Shown here: positions 11,891 through 20,800 of the stretch, piece by piece
Numbering within the stretch: position 1 is the first letter of the stretch
Layout of the letters: each line of letters begins with the position of its first letter
Origin: Armigeres subalbatus
Lineage: Eukaryota; Arthropoda; Insecta; Diptera; Culicidae
NCBI RefSeq assembly: GCF_024139115.2
Contig: NW_026942913.1
Coordinates: forward strand, 806,001 to 870,000
DNA length: 64,000 bases
Direction: 5' to 3'
Notes under the pieces: generated by a model
What the model was told of the DNA's origin: nothing
Databases searched by the model: none
Seen by the model: only the letters and a program-made list of their open reading frames with translations
Made by a program: the position numbers and the translations under genes

Positions 11891-14273
11891 TGGAACGCCT
11901 ATTACAGCCACCTTAGCGTCAGTAGACATATTCAGAATTTCAAAATAAATAGTTTACACTTTCGAAGTAATCCTACGTGGTGTCCTTAGTATTATGTTAA
12001 ATTTGGAATCTTATTGGCTCACCCGAAAGATTATTAGTGGAACTTGGACAGTAGGTATTCGATGTAATATATTTCATTTTATGCAAAAACTTTAATTAAA
12101 ATTGCACATTCTGTCCAAAACAGATTTGAATATTTTACTCTCAATTTCTGAACAATAAAACGATTTTCCGGAGGAAAAAGCGTCAGCAGGAAGATCGAGA
12201 CCGTGAAAAGACGGAGCAACTGTACCGCGCTTATAACACACGAAAGTTCTATGAGAAGTTGAACCGTTCACGTAGAGGCCACGTGCCACAGCCTGATATG
12301 TGTAAAGACATAAACGGGAACCTTCTTACGAACGAGCGTGAGGTGATCCAAAGGTGGCGGTAGCACTACGAATGGCGATGTGGCAGACGAAGATGGCGGT
12401 ATGGTGATGGACCTGGGGGAACGCGCGCAGGACATAATTCTACCGGCTCCGGATCTCCAGGAAATCCAGGAGGAGATTGGCTGGCTGAAGAACAACAAAG
12501 CCCCTGGGGTTGACCAACTACCAGGAGAGCTATTTAAACACGGTGGTGAGGCACTGGCTAGAGCGCTGCACTGGGTCATTACCAAGATTTGGGAGGAGGA
12601 AGTTTTGCCGCAGGAGTGGATGGAAGGGGTCGTGTGTCCCATCTACAAATCGGGCGATAAGCTGGATTGTAGCAACTACCGCGCAATCACATTGCTGAAC
12701 GCCGCCTACAAGGTACTCTCCCAAATTTTATGCCGTCGACTAGCACCAACTGCAAGGAAGTTCGTGGGGCAGTACCAGGCGGGTTTTATGGGCGAACGTT
12801 CCACCACGGACCAGGTGTTCGCCATTCGCCAAATACTGCAGAAATGCCACGAATACAACATGCCCACCACACATCATCTATTCATCGACTTCAAAGCCGC
12901 ATATGATACAATCGATAAGGACCATCTATGGCAGCTAATGCACGAAAACGGATTTCTGGATAAACTGACACGGTTGATCAAAGCGACGATGGATCGGGTG
13001 ATGTGCGTAGTTTCGAGTTTCAGGGGCATTCTCGAGTCCCTTCGAAACCCGCAGAGGGTTACGGCAAGGTGATGGTCTTTCGTGTCTGCTATTCAACATC
13101 GCTTTGGAAGGGGTAATACGAAGAGCAGGGATTAACATGAGTGGTACAATTTTCAATAAGTCCGTCCAGCTATTTGGCTTCACCGACGACATAGATATTA
13201 TGGCACGTAACTTTGAGAAGATGGAGAAACCCTACATTAGACTGAAGAGGGATGCCAAGCGGATCGGACTATTCATCAACACGTCGAAAACGAAGTACAT
13301 GATAGGAAGAGGTTCAAGAGAAGACAATGTGAGCCACCCACCGTGAGTTGGCATCGGTGGTGACGAAATCGAGGTGGTAGAAGAATTTGTGTACTTGGGC
13401 TCACTGGTGACTGCCGAAAATGATACCAGCAGAGAAATTTGGAGACGTATAGTGGCTGGAAATCGTACATACTTTGGACTCCGCAAGACGCTCCGATCGA
13501 ATAGAGTTCGTCGCCGTACCAAACTGACAATCTACAAAACGCTCATTAGACCGGTAGTCCTCTACGGACACGAGACCTGGACGATGCTCGTAGAGGACCA
13601 ACGCGCACTCGGAGTTTTCGAAAGGAAAGTGCTGCGTACCATCTATGGTGGGGTGCAGATGGCGGACGGTACGTGGAGGAGGCGAATGAACCACGAGTTG
13701 CATCAGCTGTTGGGAGAACCATCCATCGTTTACACCGCGAAAATCGGACGATTGCGGTGGGCCGGGCACGTAGCCAGAATGTCGGACAATAACCCGGTGA
13801 AAATGATCCGACAACGATCCGACGGGCACAAGAAGGCGAGGTGCGCAGCGGGCAAGGTGGATCGATCAGGTGGAAGATGACTTGCGGACCCTCCGTAGAC
13901 TGCGTGGTTGGCGACGTGTAGCCATGGATCGAGCCGAATGGAGAAGACTCTTATATACCGCACAGGCCACTTCGGCCTTAGTCGGAATAAATAATAATAA
14001 TAATGGAACGCCTATTACAGCCACCTTAGCGTCAGTAGACATATTCAGAATTTCAAAATAAATAGTTTACACTTTCGAAGTAATCCTACGTGGTGTCCTT
14101 AGTATTATGTTAAATTTGGAATCTTTTTGGCTCACCCGAAAGATTATTAGTGGAACTTGGACAGTAGGTATTTGATGTAATATATTTCATTTTATGCAAA
14201 AACTTTAATTAAAATTGCACATTCTGTCGAAAACCGATTTGAATATTTTACTCTCAATTTCTGAACAATAAAA
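10043..14273 (+). repeat. Tandem duplication of the RTE 3' half plus flank
   Basis: Unit 1 (10043-12160) and unit 2 (12161-14273) are head to tail, about 2.1 kb each, and nearly identical. The repeated segment includes RTE sequence, the right-hand target duplication and about 256 bp of non-RTE flank, so this is a genomic duplication and not a second insertion. At the junction, AATAAAACG meets ATTTTCCGG with a few bases of shared sequence. Small indels (five bases near 10190 against 12303) and scattered substitutions separate the units. Confidence 0.9.
12161..14003 (+). mobile_element. RTE copy B, duplicated 3' half
   Basis: The reverse transcriptase and C-terminal parts of copy A repeated. 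It keeps a sense codon where copy A has TAG (12614 region), so a 230-residue frame covers LLNAAYKVL through FIDFKAAYDT. It shares the extra T that breaks the frame at about 13014 and has its own TGA at about 13343 where copy A reads CGA. It ends in the same (TAA)n and target-site copy (14004-14017). Confidence 0.85.
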
Positions 14274-14810
14274 CGTTAAATTTTAAAAACAAGCATGGGA
14301 ACAAAACTCAGAATCTATACTTTTTTAGCATTTTTTTTTTTCAAATACGGGGTAAATCTTGATATGATTACAATTGATTTAATAACGGAACACCTGTATG
14401 ACTCACATATGTATGTAATGTACGCCAAAAGTTTGAGTGCGATATTGTGTATCCGGAATAAATTTATACCGCTTTTTATACCGAAGTTGGATTTTTCTCC
14501 AGATACAGGCAACTTTCCCAACTTCGGAAGTAGTGCGCTGGATTTGCCTAAAGATGCGCTAAACAACGCATCAATTAGTTTGACAAATAAAACTTCGGAA
14601 GAAAGTTCGGTTCGGAAGTCCCGACTTCCGAATTCTAACTTGGTGCTACGCCGACAATATATGCCCTGGAGTCGACGGCCTCTTTGAAATAATTATCAGT
14701 CATTTCTTTGTTTACATTCTTTTATTTATATGCCATATCAACCACCACCTGTTATTATTCATAGAGATAAAATGTACTCATAAAAAGTTGGTCATCTGAT
14801 TCCGGTATAT
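14274..14810. other. Intergenic DNA; part related to the foldback at 27172
   Basis: The stretch 14480-14600 contains AACTTCGGAAGTAGTGCGCT, close to the AACTTCGGAAGTGGTGCGCT of the foldback element at 27172-27395, so a fragment of that family is present. The open frame at 14295-14687 runs across it and is not considered a gene. Confidence 0.4.
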
Positions 14811-17800
14811 CTATACGCCGGTATTTTCTCGAATAAAGCTGCGAATCTCAGGATCGGCAATATTGGTAAACACTGCTGGCATAGCAATGGCACAAGCTGT
14901 GGATCCCCATGACACAATACCCATCTGGTAGCCGTCACATATCAGTGGTCCTCCGCTATCCCCATTGCAGGTGTCCTCGCCAATCACACCTCCAGCGCAT
15001 ATCATACTGCAATACAGAAACATTATTTTATGATTGTAAAAAATTTAAATTAGTAAATGGATCAACTTAGTTGCATTAAATTGTGAACAAATTAGGAGGC
15101 ATATGACGAATGACCATTCATAATCAACATTGTGAAGCTATTACCACGGCATGGATCTAAGGTAGCAGTGATCGTGTCTTTCCCAATTACAACCAATAAT
15201 GTAGGGGAAGAGGCCCCAAAACGCCCCCCGAGGCAAAACGCCTTTTGTGGTTTCCCTCATGTTTACCGTCATTAAGATGACCGTAACAAAACTAGATCTG
15301 AAATTATGTAGGTTAAGCAAAAAAAGTTTCAAAATAGTGCATGGGAAGGTCGGAAAAACCGAAAATTTCCACATTTTGAAGAAACATCTAACATTTTGGC
15401 GAGGCAAAACGCCCTAATGGCAAAAACCTACAATGTACTTGCGTCTCCACGTACTATCCATACCAGAATGCTGATTCGCCGACGCATTGTGCTTTGTTCC
15501 CTAGGAGCTGCCAGCTAAAAGGCGTTTTGCCTCATGAGTTTTCCGGCAACCGGATATCACCACTTTTTTGAAATGTGAATATTATCAATATGATTGAGAT
15601 TTTTGACAATTTTCGAAAGGCATCAACTAGCTATATTGTTTAACTGTTGCGTGAGGTAGAAACACCCATGAAAATCGTTATAGCTAAGGCATAGAAGCAG
15701 TCTATGCTTAGCTAGGGCATATTGCCCCTCCTTCCCCTATCTTTCTAGGGGTAAGATTATGTCTTCGCTACACAGGAAGTGTGGAGGTCGGATAACATTT
15801 AAACAGGTCTTTTATAGGGTATTTGTTCCATTATTGATAACATGCTTCTATATCAATAACATTCGCAAAACAGACAATTTGTGGCCTGTTCACTGCTGCC
15901 CGAGCAGGAGAAATTGACTCAATAATACCGAATTCTGTTATGGATACCATACTCTGTTATGAACTATGCCTGCATAAAAGGTAAAATACCAAAGAAATAA
16001 TACCAAAAACTGCCTGCTGGAACCGTTCCCAGTTTACTCGGTGGTAGTTTCGTCGGGTAGTGATCCGCCACCACCGGGTAGTGATCCGAGTTGAGCTCCT
16101 GGTAGACGACTGGCTGCGGCTGCGAAATGTGGTCGTTCATGTTGGTTATGTACAGCTACGGGTCGATTGTTGCATGGACTCCGGACTGACTCAACCGAGT
16201 GGGGGAATCCGGATCGTATCGTGGCCTTCCTCCATGTCGTTGCTCCAGATGGTGCCGTGTCATAGACTGGAATTGATTCAATACAAATACGTTTGGTGTG
16301 CCTATGCGGCCTATGCAGATCTGTTTAAATTTTGTTACATATGTCACAAATATTTTAAAATTGACCCCTGACTTTATATTTGTTAAGTTTTTCTTTGTAA
16401 GCATAAATATCATTCATATTCATATCATGTCTAATGAGAGCTCGGAATATATTTCAATCGCTTTCGAACTCATGTTTGGCGTCCATTCAGCTAATTCAAC
16501 CAACGTAAAAGATATTTTAGTAAGAAGATAAATAAAAGCTGGAACTCCGCAAAGGAAGTAAAGTTAGTTGTAAATAAGCTTAAAGGCTTCCCCAGACCTA
16601 AGCGATTTTATCACCGCGATGGCGACAACTAGTCGCTGCAGGCAATGTTCTATTTACGCTTCCATACCAACGGCAACAGAATCGCTGTCGCTAAGCGCTA
16701 GAATCGCATCGCGAATGTCGCATCGCGTGTGTTTGGGGGAACCTTATTTCCAATAAAATTCCGCATGAACTTGTGACGAGTGCAGAGGTGTTCTCGGCTT
16801 GAAGTGGGCGAGTGATTGCATCATCATTTCTTTCCCATCCCCGATAAACCGTGAGGACGTGGCTAGCTCTGTTATCGGCTATTTAAAATACTAGTGCTCT
16901 CGAACTGTGCACATTGAGGTTGGAGAGCAAATCCCATTCTTCCATCCATTGGTTCCCTGTGCAGTTGTGATTGTTCTAGTCAATCACGAAGTAGCAACTA
17001 TGAAATGCACGGTCATCATGCCTATAAACTGGCCCAGCTTAGTACGGGGAGAAAAAAATGTTATCGAATTTCACTTGGCAGGATTGTGTCTTTTGGTGAG
17101 AAAATCAATCTCTCAAAATTTAAGCTCAATCGCTTGTTGCATAAGCTGGCGCATTTGATTTGAAGTTTGTATGGGGATTTCTGTCAAAATATATGAGAAA
17201 ATACACCTCCGTCACTCATTAGATCTGGTAATTGGTTCTGATTGCTCGATTGGGCTCAGAATTGCAAAAAGGGCAGTTGGTATGTTACATAACAATTTCA
17301 CAGAACATTGTACGATGATTAAATGAACTTTTACTTAGCTTTCGGCTGTTTTATTTGGAGCTGGATTGCGTAATTTTGGATTTATTTATTGAATCAGCCG
17401 AAAACTATATAAAAGTTCATATAAAAAGGCGCCGTTGCTGATGAAGCAAGTGTGTAGGAGCCGGACAATACTAAATACTCATCCTACTTGGTTGGCATTT
17501 GTACAAGTTAGTTCTGAAAATGTATTGCGAGAGTTCGGCTGGTGCCCGGTGCTGGGAACTTGGTTTCATCAGTACCCGCTAAGCTGCGGAGGACGACGGA
17601 GGTCCTACATAGCTTAGTAAGGAAAGCACCGGTCTAGCGTACTGGTTTCGTGGGATCAAACCCCACCGAAGGGGCGGTTACCCTCCAATACCTTTTCCGA
17701 ACTAAATCTATCACATGTTGTGCATATGCATAATCGAGTTTCAGACAATGATATGTTCGACAAAGTTCTAGGATCTTTTAAGCATTAAATGTCAATAAAA

Positions 17801-20800
17801 ATTCGAATTGTTAATAACTACTGAAATAAGTTATTAGCAAATTAGTAATTGCAATCCCACGACATTTTATTGACATTCCCCGTCACTGAATTCGCCTGTG
17901 ACATACTTATGGATTTTCTTATAATTTTGAAACGGCGACCTTTTGAAGAAAAGTTTGAAATTCGACTAAAAAAACATTACAAAACCGGGAAAACCACTTA
18001 GAAGAAGCTATAGTCATACAGCACCAAATCAATAGCTATAAAAAGTACACTACAGGGGTCGTACACTTATAACGTGAGATTTTTTTCTGGGTTTTTTGAC
18101 CAGCCCCCCCCCCCCCCTTCCCCAATGTACAGCAACGTGGTTGTCAATGCGTGGGTCATTACTCCATTTCTTTAGACCCGCGTTAGGGGACCACTTAGCA
18201 GTATTGCACATCATTCAAACTTCGGGATTTTTAGTGAGCACATATTTGTCGTATCACAGCAGCCGAATGTTACTTTTCCGCCTGAACCGCACAAAACGAA
18301 CCGACCACTTCAAAATTCGTCAATAGACTGATGATCATCTCGGGGATGAATTTTCATCTCGCATCGCATGATTCAAATAGAATCTCTAACACTCACACAT
18401 GCAAGATCTTGCTCTTGCTTGGTCAAATTCCTCTATGTGACACAAAAACATTAACCCATGCAAACGTTAACTCTCCCTCTCTCTTGAATATTCGAATTGG
18501 GGTGCATGCATACTTGCATTTCGAATCATTCATCTTGTTCTAGCTTATGTAAGTCCATTCACTACACTGATTCGAATCAATCTGTCTCGTATGGGAAATA
18601 TTATACTTGTTCAATAAAATTGGGCGTTTTCTATTTTGAATATCAAATTAATTCAAGGAATTTCACATATTGTCCTCATTAAAATCAACACTCGAATCTT
18701 GCACTCACCATAGACTCTACATTCGTCCCCTTCTGTACTTATAAGGCTTAGTTAATAGTGTTCCATATATATGCTCCCATAAAAATAACATACAAGTAAA
18801 CACAATATACTTTATTCCATTTTTGTTTTGTTTTTTAAACAAAACAATAGGATTTTTCATTTATTCTATCATCTTTTTTCCTTATCATTGTGTACTCACT
18901 CTGGTCAAGTCAAGTACAGGACACTGGAAACGGACCTCTCTTGAGGTCGCAATACGTATCTGTAGATATTACAATGTGGTGCTCTAACAACTTTCTTCCA
19001 ATTTTGTATATTTTGTATTTTGCATATTATAATCATTTAAATCCTACTCTTATTCAATCCAAAACCAAAATAAATGTATATATACTACAAAATCAATCCA
19101 AAAATAATCCATTCGAACTCATCCTGGATTCAGCTCAAATTTCAATTTAAACAAAATTATATATGAGTTCAGAGACAACTAATCAATGCAATAGGATTCG
19201 AATTCAATTTAAACAAATCAAAATTAAACATTATTTCGACTTTTCACAAAAATGACTAGTGTTGCATGGATTTATTCCAATCAAATCGGATTCAATCGTA
19301 ATACAAGTCTCTATATGTCTTTTATCATCGTCATTTTGTAAAACAATATGTTTTAAATATTCGAAATTAAATAATTATATGCTGTTTCTGCGATTAGCAA
19401 ATAAAATCGCCAGTTTTGCGCGGAATAATTCAAATATCATTCCAAAATCCAGTATAGTAAATCCAATCCATCCCGAATTCAAACCAACTGACTTCAATCC
19501 ATCGGAATTGAAATATAAATGTAATAAAACATATTTGTAATTCGAATACTTCTTTCTGATTACCATGCAATCATGCATATCTGTTCATTTTATCTTAATC
19601 CAATTTAAATCAAATTTAAATCAATCTAATTCATTATAAATTATATACAAATTCATTAAATCCAAATCCACTTCAAATCTCGAATCGAATGCCTAATTCA
19701 ACAATACAAGTCCAACCGAATCCAAGCCGATTATAATGTAAGTTTTATCATAATATCTTAATTAACTTAAAAAAAACAAAATATTTTTTGTTCAAACTAA
19801 TTCTAGGAACTTTTTTCAAATGGGCGGAATTTATTCTGACCTTGATTTTTGGAATGACGATTGTGCTCTTAATTCAAACTATTTTAGTCAACTAACGTAC
19901 TCAACAGAAAGAATAGATTGCGATCTATCAGGTAGTAACGTCAGTTGCACGAAATATGCTGAATAGAGAGAGTAGGAGTCGTTTCAAATTTCAAGGTCAA
20001 ATACAGTTACGCCTATTTGAAAAAAGTTCCTAGAATTCATATTCAATAATTATTATGCGCTGTATTTCTGGTTAAATTTAATCAATATTAAATTTGCATA
20101 TCGAAGCTTCTACATCGAGTTTCAACCACAAATGATATTAGGAATTCAGATCCTTTACTGTGAAACAAAACACTTTTCATCTTCTATTCAACCCCTTATC
20201 CGTATTCAATCCCAACATACGAACTTTCAGTTTTTCATGCAACAATCCAAATCCAACGTCAAGACGATATCTGTGTATACATCCAACACAAACTCAATGA
20301 AACTTCAACTCAGAATTAAATTCAACCCACAATAAAACCAGTTATATTTTGAATCTACTTTAAAATCAATCCATACTCAACAAAAATATAGTACAATGTT
20401 TTTTTCACAATCCAATGTCATCAAGCTTTGAACTTAAACCTCATTCGCCTGCATCTACGCCTTACCATCAATAAACTTGCATTGCAAACAATGCTCAAAT
20501 TCCAATAACTGTACACTCTCTTAGCTCCCACACATGTTGTGTGACACAACCTTCCGCCTTGCATGAATTGATTCAAACCGACACCAATCCAAATGCGTTC
20601 GGACTTGGTCGAAGTCGTACGCAACAACAAAATTACCATCCGATTATCTTAAACTGCCTACCAGCTTTCAGGCTACTTACTTTCTTTTGCCACTTTATCC
20701 TGGTTCAACGTTCAATGTGCAACTCTACATTTTTTTTAATGTGACAGGATTCTTAACATCGATCATCATTTACGTTCTACTATTTAATTCACCTACTGCT

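Noticed and set aside
14295..14687. 130-codon plus-strand open frame
   Set aside because: It runs through a fragment of the foldback family seen at 27172 and shows no protein features.
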